Numbered from the stretch's first letter, positions 1 to 10,164 are shown. The stretch is DNA of 64,000 bases from Altererythrobacter sp. CAU 1644 (GCF_029623755.1 NZ_CP121106.1:1-64000); one strand, 5' to 3'. Program-made: numbers and translations. The notes: generated by a model not told the origin, from the sequence alone.

Positions 1-1
1 A

Positions 2-1840
2 GCCCCCGTCGATAGCGATACCAACAACAGCTATGTCATCGTGGTCCAGGCCGAAGATGCAGCCGGCAACACCAGCACCCAGACCCTCACGGTCAATGTC
101 CTCGACCTCGACGATACCGCGCCGGTCATTTCCGGTCCCTCGGGCGGCCCGGGCGCAGGCGCCGGCGAGATTACCGTCGACGAAGGTACGACCACGGTCA
201 CCCAGTTGACCAGCGACGAGCCAGTTACCTGGTCCATCACTGGCGGCAACGATCAAGGTCTGTTCTCCATCGCTCCCGATGGCACGATCAGCTTCGTCAC
301 CCCGCCCGACTACGAAGCTCCGACCGACAGCGACGGCAACAACACCTACATCCTTACCGTCGAAGCGATCGATGGCGACGGCAACATCTCTGCCCAGACC
401 ATCACCGTCACCGTCGCCAATCTCGACGATACCGCGCCCAAGGTCATGCTCGATGGGGTGGAAATCCAAAGCGGCGAGGCATCGTTCGAGGTAGTTGAGG
501 GGACGAGCAATGTATCGTCCTTCGCCAGTAATGAGAATGTCATCTGGACCATCGTTGACGGTGATGACCAAGGCCAGTTTTCGATCAGCAATGGCGGCGA
601 ACTTGCCTTCCAGGCAGCGCCAGATTTCGAAGCACCGACCGACCTGGACGGCAATAACGTCTATCTGCTCGCTATTGAAGCAACCGATGACAGCGGCAAT
701 GTGTCACGCTTGCTTCTCGACGTCACCGTGCTCGACCAGGCGGAACTGCAGCAGCGGGTAGATGAAATAAGTGGAGCTTTGCGCCAGGGATTGCGCACCC
801 ATGCGCTGGTCGGCCTTAGCGATCTCCTAAGCTACAACGAAGAGCTGATGGTGGGCGATTTCAACTGCTCAACAGATCGGCAGAGCCGAAATGTCTCCGG
901 CTCGCTCAATGCCAATGAAACGGCACAGAATGCGAATGTCCGATTCCAGAATGCGCTAACAGCTTGCGGTAAGAACCTGCGCATGCTGCTCGACGGCGGG
1001 GCGACGATTACGCGGCTTGATGGCAACAGCCGAGTGAGGAGCTTCGCCTCGCTGCGCATTGAGCGCAATCTTTCATCGAGCGCGCAGCTTGGTCTCAACG
1101 TCATAGGATCGACCGCTTCGGACTCGATCGACGGGTTCGCCGATAGTGACATTTCCGATTTCGGCCTCACCGGCCAGGTATATGGTCGCTTCCGTCTGGA
1201 CGATGATCTCATGGCAGGCGCCTTCGTTGGTTACGGCCAGAGCTGGTATAACTTCGACCTGCAGGACGAGAGCTTGCGCGTAGAGGGAGACTACACTGGC
1301 GAGCGCTTCATTGTCGGCGGCATGGTCCGCGGCGAGATAGCTGTCGGCCAGCGGCCGCTCACGATCGACGGCGTACTTTCGTACGCAACGGAAAGCCTGG
1401 GCAACGCGCGGTTTGCCGCTTCGCTCGACAATGAAGATGCCAGCGACTTGACCCTGGCTCTTGGCGATGTCCAGAGCACCCGCATCAGTGTGCCGCTGAC
1501 CTATTCCGCTTTCGGCCCGCTTGATGTCTCCCAAGCAGGAACAGGCCTCAACCTGACTGCCGGCGGCCTCTGCGAAAGCGAATTCTCGGGATCTGGGCTG
1601 GATTGCGGGTTCCAGGCAGGCGGTCGTCTCTGGCGTCGCACCATCGGCGGCAGCTATGCCTATCTCGATATCGACTTCGAGAATGCAGCGGGCCTCAGCC
1701 GTTTCCGTATCGATGCGGGCTACGCGTTCGACATCGGCTTGGGCGACGGGACCAGCATTGCGCTCAACCTTGGGACTGTAAGCGCTGATCGACAGCAACC
1801 CTCTGTTACGGGTTTGATTACATTGGCTACCAAGCGATAA
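2..1840 (+). CDS. Cadherin-repeat surface protein with C-terminal beta-barrel-like domain (5' end outside window)
   Basis: The frame is open from the first bases, so the N-terminus lies upstream; the GTG at 41 is not a real start. About 240 visible residues form cadherin/HYR-like repeats with a period of 105 residues: linkers of the form LDDTAP recur near bases 107-124 and 422-439, and each unit carries a conserved PxxEAPTDxDGNN segment. The rest (from about base 750) is rich in alternating polar and hydrophobic strands with glycine and aromatic residues, as in an autotransporter-like outer-membrane barrel. It is probably a surface adhesin or exported repeat protein. The C-terminus ends in ATKR, without the terminal aromatic residue usual for outer-membrane barrels, so the barrel call is an inference. 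Confidence 0.75.
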   Translation, partial: APVDSDTNNSYVIVVQAEDAAGNTSTQTLTVNVLDLDDTAPVISGPSGGPGAGAGEITVDEGTTTVTQLTSDEPVTWSITGGNDQGLFSIAPDGTISFVTPPDYEAPTDSDGNNTYILTVEAIDGDGNISAQTITVTVANLDDTAPKVMLDGVEIQSGEASFEVVEGTSNVSSFASNENVIWTIVDGDDQGQFSISNGGELAFQAAPDFEAPTDLDGNNVYLLAIEATDDSGNVSRLLLDVTVLDQAELQQRVDEISGALRQGLRTHALVGLSDLLSYNEELMVGDFNCSTDRQSRNVSGSLNANETAQNANVRFQNALTACGKNLRMLLDGGATITRLDGNSRVRSFASLRIERNLSSSAQLGLNVIGSTASDSIDGFADSDISDFGLTGQVYGRFRLDDDLMAGAFVGYGQSWYNFDLQDESLRVEGDYTGERFIVGGMVRGEIAVGQRPLTIDGVLSYATESLGNARFAASLDNEDASDLTLALGDVQSTRISVPLTYSAFGPLDVSQAGTGLNLTAGGLCESEFSGSGLDCGFQAGGRLWRRTIGGSYAYLDIDFENAAGLSRFRIDAGYAFDIGLGDGTSIALNLGTVSADRQQPSVTGLITLATKR

Positions 1841-2032
1841 ATTCTCTTGGGCGGTTGGTCATGGCCTACCGCCCAGACAAAAAAACAACGCACAGACCAG
1901 CGGCAAGCCCAGTTGACCGATCATTCTCCAGTGGAGGCAGAGAGCGACAAACAGGAGTAGCCTTCTCGAGGCGCATCACCGGTCGTTTTCACCCTTTCGA
2001 GGGGTTTCCGGGATTCGACTGGGAAAGGGAAG

Positions 2033-2118
2033 TGGTGGACAGGGCTGGATTCGAACCAGCGTACGCTTGCGCGGGCAGATTTACAGTCTGCTGCCTTTAA
2101 CCACTCGGCCACCTGTCC
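2033..2118 (-). tRNA. tRNA-Tyr (GTA)
   Basis: On the minus strand the acceptor arm GGACAGG pairs with CCTGTCC, followed by A and an encoded CCA (2033-2035). The anticodon loop CTGTAAA gives anticodon GTA. A long variable arm makes it a class II tRNA, and the T-arm carries GGTTCGAATCC. It lies in front of rlmB on the opposite strand. Confidence 0.97.
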
Positions 2119-2258
2119 ACACCGTCAACGTCGGGAAAATGGGGCGCGCAGAAGCCATGCCCCTTTGCCGAGAGGCGCCCCTTTGGCGAAGCGGCGCTTG
2201 CCTGTCAATGGGGCTGCTGGCACAGGGACGCAAACCTTTTACCCATGCAGGAGTTTTC

Positions 2259-3053
2259 ATGGCCAAGTCAGAGCGCAAGCGCGCGCTCAGAGGGCGTGCG
2301 GGACGGATGAAGGGCGGACGCGGCTCGGGCCGCGCGAGCGCCGGGCACGTGCGCCTGTGGGGCCGCCACGCGGTCGAAGCAGCGCTCAAGAATCCCGTGC
2401 GCCAGCACCGCAAGCTGTGGGCGACGCGCGAGGGCATCGACTCGCTCGACGGCGAACTGCCGCCCGATTTCCCGGTCGAATATGCCGAAGTGCAGGATCT
2501 CGCCCGCCTGGTCGCCAAGGATGCCCCGCATCAGGGGCTGGTGCTGGAATGTGAAGCGCTCGAGGATATCTACCTCGACGACGTACTGGACGGGGAGGCG
2601 GACCGGCCGCTCATCATTCTCGACCAGGTCACCGATCCGCATAATGTCGGCGCCATCCTGCGCTCCGCAGCGGCGTTTGGGGCGGCAGCGATTATCACGC
2701 AGGATCGGCATGCGCCGCCCGAATCGGGCGTGGTTGCCAAGTCTGCATCGGGGGCGCTCGAAGTGGTGCCATGGGTGCGGGTGGTGAACCTCGCGCGGGC
2801 ACTCGATGAGATGGCCGAGGCAGGTTATTGGCGCATCGGGTTGACGGGCGCTGCGGAATCAACCTTGGCCGATGCCCTTCCGTCCGGCCCTGTAGCACTG
2901 GTGCTTGGCGCCGAGGGTGAAGGCATGCGCCACAATATCGAGGCCCATTGCGACGCTTTGGCCAAACTGCCGATCACGCGGGCGATCGAGAGCCTCAATG
3001 TTAGCAATGCGGCAGCAATTGCGCTCTACGCCGTGGCTACACGCGAAACCTGA
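2259..3053 (+). CDS. rlmB: SpoU/TrmH-family 23S rRNA 2'-O-ribose methyltransferase (RlmB-like)
   Basis: The 264-residue protein has a basic N-terminal tail, a substrate-binding domain (about 30-105) and a SPOUT methyltransferase domain with three motifs: DQVTDPHNVGAILRS at 122-136, LVLGAEGEGM at 214-223 and SLNVSNAAAIALY at 245-257. This family uses S-adenosylmethionine to methylate a ribose in structured RNA; RlmB makes Gm2251 in 23S rRNA. The ATG at 2259 was chosen because GCAGGAG lies just upstream and homologues begin here; the open frame runs back to 2067 through the tRNA-Tyr locus, which is not coding. Another SpoU target cannot be excluded. Confidence 0.9.
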   Translation: MAKSERKRALRGRAGRMKGGRGSGRASAGHVRLWGRHAVEAALKNPVRQHRKLWATREGIDSLDGELPPDFPVEYAEVQDLARLVAKDAPHQGLVLECEALEDIYLDDVLDGEADRPLIILDQVTDPHNVGAILRSAAAFGAAAIITQDRHAPPESGVVAKSASGALEVVPWVRVVNLARALDEMAEAGYWRIGLTGAAESTLADALPSGPVALVLGAEGEGMRHNIEAHCDALAKLPITRAIESLNVSNAAAIALYAVATRET

Positions 3054-3065
3054 GGGGGAAACACC

Positions 3066-3917
3066 ATGAAATTGCGCCTGCTCCTGGCCTTGATCGCTCC
3101 GTTGATGTTGACTGGATGCCTGCTGTCACCGGGCAAGTTCACCTCGCAGCTCGCCCTGATGAAGGATGGCAGCTTCAGCTACAGCTACAATGGGGAGATC
3201 CAGTTGCTGGCGCTTTCGAAGCTCGCCGAAATGAGCGCGAAAGAAGGCGAGAAGTTCGAGGCGCAGGACTGCTACGACGATGAGTTCGAGGTGCGTGAAT
3301 GCACCGAGGCGGAGGTGGCAGAGCAAAAGGCGGAATGGGATGCCAACGCCGAAACTCGTCAGGCCAAGAAGCGGGAAGAAGCCGAACAGATGAAGCTTAT
3401 GCTGGGTGGGATCGACCCGTCGAGCCCCGAGGCCGCTGAGGAGTTCGCTGCACACCTGCAACGCCAAAAAGGGTGGAACAAGGTGAGCCATCGCGGCGAC
3501 GGGCTGTTCGACGTCGACTTCGCCATCACAGGCACGCTCTCGCACGACTTCGCTTTCCCGATGATAGAAAAGATGCCGATGGGCGCGAGCTTCGTCACCG
3601 CCATCCTGCGAAACGACGGCAAGGTGCGGATCGACGCGACCGGCTTTGCGGCACAAGGTGCCGGCAATCCGTGGCAGGGAATGATGAGCGGCGCGATGGG
3701 TATGGCGAACCTGAAGTCGTCCGACGGCGACGAGGATAAGATGCCCAACCTCGTGATGCCCGAGGGAACCTTCACCATCGTCACCGATGGTTCAATCCTG
3801 GCCAACAACACCGATGAAGGTCCGGAAGCGAATCCTAGCGGAATGCAGGTGCTGACCTGGAACGTGACGCCGCGGACGGAAGCCGCGCCGACCGCCCTGA
3901 TCGACCTTTCCCGCTGA
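3066..3917 (+). CDS. Putative lipoprotein of unknown function
   Basis: The 283-residue protein starts with a lipoprotein signal: basic MKLR, a hydrophobic stretch and the lipobox LTGC, with the lipidated Cys at 18. Residues about 55-120 are charged and probably helical (KREEAEQMK region), followed by a beta-rich domain. I do not recognise a family with a known activity. It begins 12 bases after rlmB and could be co-transcribed with it; a strong hairpin follows the stop. Confidence 0.75.
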   Translation: MKLRLLLALIAPLMLTGCLLSPGKFTSQLALMKDGSFSYSYNGEIQLLALSKLAEMSAKEGEKFEAQDCYDDEFEVRECTEAEVAEQKAEWDANAETRQAKKREEAEQMKLMLGGIDPSSPEAAEEFAAHLQRQKGWNKVSHRGDGLFDVDFAITGTLSHDFAFPMIEKMPMGASFVTAILRNDGKVRIDATGFAAQGAGNPWQGMMSGAMGMANLKSSDGDEDKMPNLVMPEGTFTIVTDGSILANNTDEGPEANPSGMQVLTWNVTPRTEAAPTALIDLSR

Positions 3918-3941
3918 TATCAGGCAGCAGCCCCAAAAGAA

Positions 3942-3970
3942 AAACCCCGTCGGGCGAACCGGCGGGGTTT
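3942..3970. terminator. Hairpin terminator between convergent genes
   Basis: AAACCCCGTCGG and CCGGCGGGGTTT form a 12-bp stem with one G-T wobble and a five-base loop. A-rich and T-rich flanks on both sides suit termination of the lipoprotein gene on the plus strand and hupB on the minus strand. Confidence 0.85.
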
Positions 3971-4014
3971 CTCATATCCGGCGCAAGGCGAGGCGCCGAC
4001 AAATCGCGAATGGC

Positions 4015-4287
4015 TTAGTTGACTGCGTCCTTCAGCCCCTTGCCTGCCTTGAACTTGGGCTGGTTCGACGCCTTGATCGTCATCGGCTCGCCGGTGCGGG
4101 GGTTGCGACCGGTCGATGCCTTGCGCTTGGCGACGGAGAACGTGCCGAAACCGACGAGGCGCACTTCATCACCATTCGACAGCGATTTGGTGATGGCGTC
4201 GAACACGCCCTCAACCGCGCTCGAAGCGTCGCTTTTCGAAAGGCCGCTTGAATCTGCAACCGCGCCGATCAGATCGTTCTTGTTCAT
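4015..4287 (-). CDS. hupB: HU family DNA-binding protein
   Basis: The 90-residue protein is a full-length HU: helical dimerisation region (1-40), GFGTFSV at 46-52, and the DNA-bending arm with GRNPRTG at 60-66, including the Pro that intercalates between base pairs. HU compacts and bends nucleoid DNA. It lies directly downstream of lon on the same strand, the gene order seen in many proteobacteria. A hairpin between lon and hupB and a promoter-like sequence ahead of it suggest independent transcription. Confidence 0.97.
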   Translation of the reverse strand: MNKNDLIGAVADSSGLSKSDASSAVEGVFDAITKSLSNGDEVRLVGFGTFSVAKRKASTGRNPRTGEPMTIKASNQPKFKAGKGLKDAVN

Positions 4288-4359
4288 TTCTTGAGAACCC
4301 CCTCAATTTGGATTTTTTGAAATTCGGTTCGGTGAATCGCCTTCCCGAAAGCCCGCGAA

Positions 4360-4386
4360 TTGATACAACTTTGGCCGAAGTGTCAA
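4360..4386 (-). promoter_or_regulatory. Candidate sigma-70-type promoter of hupB
   Basis: The minus strand shows TTGACA (4381-4386), a 15-base spacer and TATCAA (4360-4365), about 70 bases ahead of the hupB start. The -35 box is perfect, but the spacer is short and the -10 box weak, so this is a suggestion only. Confidence 0.4.
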
Positions 4387-4450
4387 AGGCAAAAAGGGCG
4401 GAAAAGCGCCAATTCCGGCGTAATTTCCGTCTTTTGCGATGAAACGAGCA

Positions 4451-4482
4451 AAGCCGTGTCGCTCAAATGAGTGACACGGCTT
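4451..4482 (-). terminator. Hairpin terminator after lon
   Basis: AAGCCGTGTC and GACACGGCTT pair around a CTCA/TGAG inner stem, giving a near-perfect 14-15-bp hairpin in the lon-hupB gap. On the minus strand it is followed by TTTGCTCGTTT, a modest U-tract. Confidence 0.75.
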
Positions 4483-4537
4483 CTATGCACTATTGGTGCA
4501 CGCCCATCCTGCGGCAATGCAACATTTCAAACTGCAA

Positions 4538-6934
4538 TCAATGTGCGGTCGGGATCGCTTCGCCGCTCGGCGCCTGTCCAGTCGGCTGGCTGGCCAGGTC
4601 GTCCGCCTCGGTCCACTCGATCGGAGCAGGCAACGCAACCAGCGCCCGCTCGAGCACCTGATCGACATGCGCCACCGGAATGATGTCGAGCCCTTGCTGA
4701 ACGTTGTCGGGAATCTCTGCCAGGTCCTTCACGTTGTCCTCGGGGATGAGCACGGTCTTGATCCCCCCGCGCAAGGCCGCGAGCAGTTTTTCCTTAAGCC
4801 CGCCGATCGGCAGAACCCGGCCGCGCAGCGTGACCTCACCGGTCATTGCGACATCGGGGCGCACGGCAATGCCGGTCAGCGCCGACACGATCGAGGTGAC
4901 CATGCCGATACCCGCGCTGGGGCCATCCTTGGGCACAGCTCCTTCGGGCAAGTGAATGTGGATGTTCTTGCGCTGGAAGATCGACGGCTTGATGCCATAG
5001 GCAGGGGCCCGCGCCTTCACGAAGCTGAAGGCTGCCGCGATACTCTCGCTCATCACGTCGCCGAGCTTGCCGGTCGACTTGATCTCGCCCTTGCCAGGCG
5101 TGGTCACGCTTTCGATGGTGAGCAGCTCGCCGCCCACTTCGGTCCAGGCCAGGCCGGTCACAGCACCAACCTGCGCTTCCTCTTCCGAAACGCCGTGCTT
5201 GAACTTGCGGACACCGGCGAAGTCGCCCAGGTTCTCGGGCGTGATTGTGACGCTCCCAGCCTTCTTCTCGAGAATCTTGCGCAGACTCTTGCGCGCCAGA
5301 CGCGCGATTTCCCGTTCCAGCGTACGCACGCCAGCCTCACGGGTGTAATATCGGATCAGGTCGCGCAACGCCTCTTCGGTTAGCTCGAACTCGCCGTCCT
5401 TCAGGCCATGCGCCTCCACCTGCTTCTTGATCAGGTGGCGCTGGGCGATTTCGACCTTCTCGTCCTCGGTGTAGCCTTCGAGCCGGATGATCTCCATGCG
5501 GTCGAGCAGCGGCTGCGGCAGGTTGAGGCTGTTCGCAGTCGTGACAAACATGATGTCTGACAGGTCGAGGTCGAGCTCCAGATAGTGATCCTGGAACTTG
5601 TTGTTCTGTTCGGGATCGAGCACCTCGAGCAGCGCCGATGCCGGATCGCCGCGGAAGTCCTGGCCAAGCTTGTCGATCTCGTCGAGCAGGAACAGCGGAT
5701 TGCTGGTGCCGGCTTTCTTCAGGTTCGACACGATCTTGCCCGGCAGCGAGCCGATATAGGTGCGGCGATGTCCGCGGATTTCCGCTTCGTCGCGCACGCC
5801 ACCGAGCGACTGCCGCACGAATTCGCGCCCGGTCGCCCGCGCAATCGACTTGCCGAGCGAGGTCTTGCCCACGCCCGGAGGGCCGACAAGGCACAGGATC
5901 GGCCCCTTCAGCTTGTTAGTGCGTGCCTGGACCGCGAGATATTCGATGATGCGATCCTTGACCTTCTCCAGCGCATAGTGATCCGCATCGAGGATCTCCT
6001 GCGCCTTGGCGATATCCTTCTTGAGCCGGCTTTTTTTGCCCCACGGCAGTCCGAGCAGGACATCGAGATAATTGCGGATGACAGTCGCCTCCGCGCTCAT
6101 CGGCTGCATGCTCTTGAGTTTCTTGAGCTCGCTTTCGGCTTTCGCCTTGGCTTCCTTCGACAGCTTGAGCGTGTCGATCTTGGCCTGCAACTCGGCGATC
6201 TCGTCGCCGTCATCGCCGTCACCCCCGCCAAGCTCGCTCTGGATCGCCTTGAGCTGCTCGTTGAGGTAATATTCGCGCTGAGTCTTCTCCATCTGCCGCT
6301 TCACGCGGCCACGGATCTTGCGCTCGACCTGCAGCACTGACAGCTCGCCTTCCATGAAGGACATGACCATCTCCAGCCGCTTGAGCGGGCTGCTTTCGGT
6401 CAACAGGGCTTGCTTGTCGGAAACCTTGGCGCTGATCGCCGCGGCAATGGTATCGGCCAATTCGCCGGCATCATCGACCTCGCTGAGATCGGACCCGGCA
6501 TCGTCGCCCAGCTTCTTGTTGAGCTTGGCATACTCGCCGAACTGCTCGACCACCTGCCGCATCAGCGCGGTTACTTCGCTGCCCGAAACCGTCTCCGGCT
6601 CGTCCATCGCAACCTGCGCGACGACATAATCATCGACGACCTTGAGATCCTCCAGGCGAGCACGCGCCGCACCTTCGACGAGCACGCGAACCGTGCCATC
6701 AGGCAGCTTGAGCATCTGCAGCACCTGGGCGACGACCCCGACGTCATAGAGATCGTCGCGAGCCGGATCGTCACAACCGGGATCCAGCTGCGCCAGCAGG
6801 AAGATGTCCTTGCTCGCCTCCATCGCCGCTTCCAGGGCTGCGACCGACTTGTCGCGTCCCACAAACAGCGGGACGACCATGCCTGGAAACACGACGATGT
6901 CGCGCAGGGGTAGAAGGGGGTATTGGTTTGCCAT
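4538..6934 (-). CDS. lon: ATP-dependent protease La (Lon)
   Basis: The 798-residue protein is a complete Lon, the cytoplasmic ATP-dependent serine protease that degrades misfolded and regulatory proteins. It has an N-terminal substrate-binding domain ([15 protein letters not shown] near the start), a coiled-coil region, an AAA+ module with Walker A GPPGVGKT at 351-358, and a protease domain with the catalytic Ser673 in KDGPSAG and Lys716 in GLKEK. The Ser-Lys spacing of 43 residues equals that of E. coli Lon. No good Shine-Dalgarno sequence precedes the ATG. hupB follows downstream. Confidence 0.98.
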   Translation of the reverse strand: MANQYPLLPLRDIVVFPGMVVPLFVGRDKSVAALEAAMEASKDIFLLAQLDPGCDDPARDDLYDVGVVAQVLQMLKLPDGTVRVLVEGAARARLEDLKVVDDYVVAQVAMDEPETVSGSEVTALMRQVVEQFGEYAKLNKKLGDDAGSDLSEVDDAGELADTIAAAISAKVSDKQALLTESSPLKRLEMVMSFMEGELSVLQVERKIRGRVKRQMEKTQREYYLNEQLKAIQSELGGGDGDDGDEIAELQAKIDTLKLSKEAKAKAESELKKLKSMQPMSAEATVIRNYLDVLLGLPWGKKSRLKKDIAKAQEILDADHYALEKVKDRIIEYLAVQARTNKLKGPILCLVGPPGVGKTSLGKSIARATGREFVRQSLGGVRDEAEIRGHRRTYIGSLPGKIVSNLKKAGTSNPLFLLDEIDKLGQDFRGDPASALLEVLDPEQNNKFQDHYLELDLDLSDIMFVTTANSLNLPQPLLDRMEIIRLEGYTEDEKVEIAQRHLIKKQVEAHGLKDGEFELTEEALRDLIRYYTREAGVRTLEREIARLARKSLRKILEKKAGSVTITPENLGDFAGVRKFKHGVSEEEAQVGAVTGLAWTEVGGELLTIESVTTPGKGEIKSTGKLGDVMSESIAAAFSFVKARAPAYGIKPSIFQRKNIHIHLPEGAVPKDGPSAGIGMVTSIVSALTGIAVRPDVAMTGEVTLRGRVLPIGGLKEKLLAALRGGIKTVLIPEDNVKDLAEIPDNVQQGLDIIPVAHVDQVLERALVALPAPIEWTEADDLASQPTGQAPSGEAIPTAH

Positions 6935-7066
6935 CAGTGTTCCGTCCGGGCGTTAGCGACCTTGTTACAACTGCGAATATGGGTACCCGTACCGCGGCTC
7001 GCAATGGGGTGCTGTGCTTACTTGTGGATGGCCTGTGCGCCGCTACCGCTTTGGGCGCGCGCCGCC

Positions 7067-7885
7067 CTATTCGGTCTCGGCGGTTCGACCGCCGCATTGA
7101 GCTAGAATGTCGCGCGCGGTCTGGGCAAACCCGCCAGCAATCCTCGTGTCGACAGAGAGGAATGTTTTGCCACGCTGGATCTGCTGGTCGTAATACGCAG
7201 CCGAAACACCATCGACGTCGTGATCGGTGAGCATCTTGGCCATGGCCCCTCCGGTAGCGCCGATGATGCCGCTGACCGAAGCGACCGAAACATAGGCAGA
7301 GCTGGCGATCGCACCGGCCGCGGCAACCGGCCCCACTCCCGGCACCGCGAGAATGGCCGCTCCCACCAGCATTCCGGCAATTCCGGAGCCCGCAACGGTT
7401 CCCGCGACACTAATCGGCGTATGACCGTCAGGCCATTTGGTGTCGGTGTCCATGAACTGACTGGCGCGGAACAACAGCGAAATCGCTTCTGCCGGGATAC
7501 CTTCCGAGCGGAGTCGTTCAACCGCATCCTCGGCCCGATCGCGGGTATCGAAGATCGCCGTCACGACGTGGCTTTTCGCTTCGCTTTCCTTGGTGAGGGC
7601 CGCATCGAAGGCAGCCGCGAAAATCTCGCGGTCGCGCTCCGAGCGGAAGATGACGCGCAAACCGGCCGAGTCGTGCAGTTTCTGGACACTGGGGGTATCG
7701 ATCCGCTGGAACAGCGTGCGCATCAGCATCTGCGTGGTCGTCGGGCGCATCCGCTGGTTGGTGCCGCGATTGATCCATTCGACTTCGCGAGGGCGCGGAT
7801 GATCCGGCGCAAGGTAATTGATGGCAGGCAAATCCGCTGCCTTAATTACATAAGCAGGTCCTATCGCTTCGCGTGTCTTCCCCAT
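7067..7885 (-). CDS. Stress-protein-17M (YflT)-like domain protein with glycine-rich membrane segment
   Basis: The 272-residue protein has an uncharacterised N-terminal part and a ferredoxin-like unit (about residues 105-140: VVTAIFDTRDRAEDAVERL) like the general stress protein 17M/YflT family. A long Gly/Ala-rich hydrophobic stretch (about 155-205) follows, of the glycine-zipper type that can insert in membranes. Molecular function is unknown. I start it at the ATG at 7885 rather than the TTG at 7894. It stands alone between lon and ebfC on the same strand. Confidence 0.65.
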   Translation of the reverse strand: MGKTREAIGPAYVIKAADLPAINYLAPDHPRPREVEWINRGTNQRMRPTTTQMLMRTLFQRIDTPSVQKLHDSAGLRVIFRSERDREIFAAAFDAALTKESEAKSHVVTAIFDTRDRAEDAVERLRSEGIPAEAISLLFRASQFMDTDTKWPDGHTPISVAGTVAGSGIAGMLVGAAILAVPGVGPVAAAGAIASSAYVSVASVSGIIGATGGAMAKMLTDHDVDGVSAAYYDQQIQRGKTFLSVDTRIAGGFAQTARDILAQCGGRTAETE

Positions 7886-8009
7886 GCCCCTCAACTCGCC
7901 TGTTACTCCGGCGTTACCCCGCTTTACATAACTCGGCTCATGAATAATTGCATCTATGCGACATTTCTGGGTGTCGCCAAGTGACCGGAGAATCGGGAAA
8001 ATTCGGGCG

Positions 8010-8351
8010 TCAGCCCATGCCCGGCAAGTTGAATCCCGGCGGCAACCCCATGCCCCCCTGCATTTTCTTCATTTCTTCGTTCGAAACCCTGTCAGCTTTG
8101 TCGCGAGCGTCGTTAAACGCAGCGGTAACAAGGTCTTCTACCATCTGCTTTTCTTCCGGCTTCATCAGGCTTTCGTCTATCTCGACGCGCAAAATCCGGC
8201 CTTTAGCGGAGGCGCGCACCTTCACGAGGCCGCCGCCAGATTGGCCTTCGACCTCCATCGCGTCGAGCTTGGCCTGCATTTCGTTCATTTGCGACTGGAT
8301 CGTCTCGGCGGCCTTCTGAGCGGCCTGGATCATCTCTTCCATCGATTTCAT
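8010..8351 (-). CDS. ebfC: YbaB/EbfC family nucleoid-associated protein
   Basis: The 113-residue protein (MKSMEEMIQAAQKAAETI...) matches YbaB/EbfC, small dimeric DNA-binding proteins. The start ATG lies one base beyond the dnaX stop, so the two are very probably co-translated. The usual third gene of this cluster, recR, is not downstream here. The tail GLPPGFNLPGMG is typical of the alphaproteobacterial family. Confidence 0.93.
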   Translation of the reverse strand: MKSMEEMIQAAQKAAETIQSQMNEMQAKLDAMEVEGQSGGGLVKVRASAKGRILRVEIDESLMKPEEKQMVEDLVTAAFNDARDKADRVSNEEMKKMQGGMGLPPGFNLPGMG

Positions 8352-8352
8352 T

Positions 8353-10164
8353 TCAGCGATTCCATCTCTTACCGCCCGCCTGGGCGACATTTTCCTGGGG
8401 GTCTATGATCTCTGCATCCGGGAATGCGTCGAGCGCCGCCTTCACCATGGGATGCGCGCGAATTTCGGCATCTGCCGCAGCTTTCTCGGCCTCAACCTGT
8501 TCACGCAAGGTCGGTGTGCCCTGCCCCTCGCCTCGGTCGACCAGCCAGCGATTGCCGGTAAGCTTGAACAGTGCGTCGCGCAACTCCGGTCCAGGGTCAT
8601 CGGCTATTCCCGAAGTCAAGGCGTAAACCAGTCGCCCATCCTCGATGTCGATTACCCTGATCCAGTCGCGCATCATTTGCGCCACGCGGAGCTGCCCACC
8701 GTCTTCGACCTGCTGGACCAGCTTGGCCCAATCGACCGAGCGGCGCGCAGTTACCGGAGAAGGCTGCACATCACTCGAATTCCCGGTCGGGCTGGCAGGT
8801 AAAGGCTCGCGCGCGGCCAACTCCTCCAGTTTCTTTGCCAGCTTGCCTGGATCGGGCAAATCGGCGGCATGCATGACGCGCAGCAGCGCCATCTGCGCCG
8901 AAACCAGCGGATCGGGTGCCTGCCGGACCTCCTCATGCCCTTTGAGCATCAACTGCCACAACCGGTGCAATTGCCCCGGCGTCAGTCGCTGCGCAAAGTC
9001 GCCCAGCGCCGCACGTTCTTCGGCAGTAGGTGCATCGGGTTCGCCACCCGAAACTTGCGTCAATGTGACTCGATGGATCAGATCCATCAGGGAGCGCATC
9101 AATGCCAGCGGTTCGACACCGAGCGCATACTGGTCCTCGACCGCCGCGAGCAGCGCCTTGCCGTCACCGTCGAGCATCACCTGTAACAAACGCCGCTGCG
9201 CGCTCTTGTCGGCTAAGCCGAGCATGTCGCGCACCTTGCCGGCCTCTACCTTCCCGTCGGAATCGAGGTCTGCATGCGCGATCGCCTGGTCGAGGATTGA
9301 AAGGCCGTCGCGGACCGAGCCCTCGGCGGCATTGGCGATGATATGCAGCGCTTCGTCTTCGGCCTCGACCTGTTCCTTGGCGCACACCATCGCGAAATGC
9401 TGCTGCAACAGTTCAGCCGGGATGCGACGCAAGTCGAAGCGTTGGGTGCGGCTGAGCACCGTTACCGGCAGCTTTTCCACTTCGGTCGTGGCGAACAGGA
9501 ATTTCACATGCGCGGGCGGTTCTTCCAGCGTCTTGAGCAACGCATTGAAGGCGTTGCGCGACAGCATGTGAACTTCGTCGATGATGTAGATCTTGTAGCG
9601 CGCCGAAACGGCCGCGTAGCGTACCGCTTCGATAATCTCGCGCACGTCGTCGACGCCCGTGTGGCTGGCAGCGTCCATCTCGATGACATCGATATGACGC
9701 CCCTCTGCGATCGCCGTGCATGGCTCGCACTGGCCGCAGGGATCGATAGTCGGTCCGCCCTGCCCGTCCGGGCCGATACAGTTGAGCGCCTTGGCGATCA
9801 GCCGCGCCGTCGAGGTCTTCCCTACCCCGCGCACCCCGGTCATGAGGAAGGCATGCGCCAGCCGGTCTCGCTCGATCGCATTGGCCAGTGTGCGAACCAT
9901 CGCATCTTGCCCGATGAGCTCGCTAAAAGTCTGCGGCCGGTACTTGCGAGCCAGCACGCGGTAGGGCTGGCTTGTCGTTTCCACCGGTTGCGCAGCTGGA
10001 GCAGGCGTCGCTACGGGTTCGGCGAGTGGCTGCGGCGCCGAGGGGGCCGGATCGCCGAACATTGCCGACTGGCCAGCGGCCTCCAATTCGGCCGCGCTCG
10101 GCTGTGCCTCATCCTTTTCCTCCTCCCAGGGAGGCGAATCCGTATTTTCCGGTGAATCACCCAT
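8353..10164 (-). CDS. dnaX: DNA polymerase III subunits gamma/tau
   Basis: The 603-residue protein is the clamp-loader ATPase. After a Pro/Ala/Glu-rich N-terminal extension of about 65 residues comes the core YRVLARKYRPQTF, Walker A GVRGVGKTS at 110-118, a zinc site of four Cys (129, 143, 146, 149), and Walker B with DEVHML. The C-terminal tau region (about 430-603) would contact polymerase and helicase. A programmed frameshift site for gamma was not evident. The gene is followed at once by ebfC. Confidence 0.96.
   Translation of the reverse strand: MGDSPENTDSPPWEEEKDEAQPSAAELEAAGQSAMFGDPAPSAPQPLAEPVATPAPAAQPVETTSQPYRVLARKYRPQTFSELIGQDAMVRTLANAIERDRLAHAFLMTGVRGVGKTSTARLIAKALNCIGPDGQGGPTIDPCGQCEPCTAIAEGRHIDVIEMDAASHTGVDDVREIIEAVRYAAVSARYKIYIIDEVHMLSRNAFNALLKTLEEPPAHVKFLFATTEVEKLPVTVLSRTQRFDLRRIPAELLQQHFAMVCAKEQVEAEDEALHIIANAAEGSVRDGLSILDQAIAHADLDSDGKVEAGKVRDMLGLADKSAQRRLLQVMLDGDGKALLAAVEDQYALGVEPLALMRSLMDLIHRVTLTQVSGGEPDAPTAEERAALGDFAQRLTPGQLHRLWQLMLKGHEEVRQAPDPLVSAQMALLRVMHAADLPDPGKLAKKLEELAAREPLPASPTGNSSDVQPSPVTARRSVDWAKLVQQVEDGGQLRVAQMMRDWIRVIDIEDGRLVYALTSGIADDPGPELRDALFKLTGNRWLVDRGEGQGTPTLREQVEAEKAAADAEIRAHPMVKAALDAFPDAEIIDPQENVAQAGGKRWNR

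Noticed and set aside
5585..6340. Open frame on the plus strand inside lon
   Set aside because: It is antisense to the conserved AAA+ part of Lon and its product is not recognisable.
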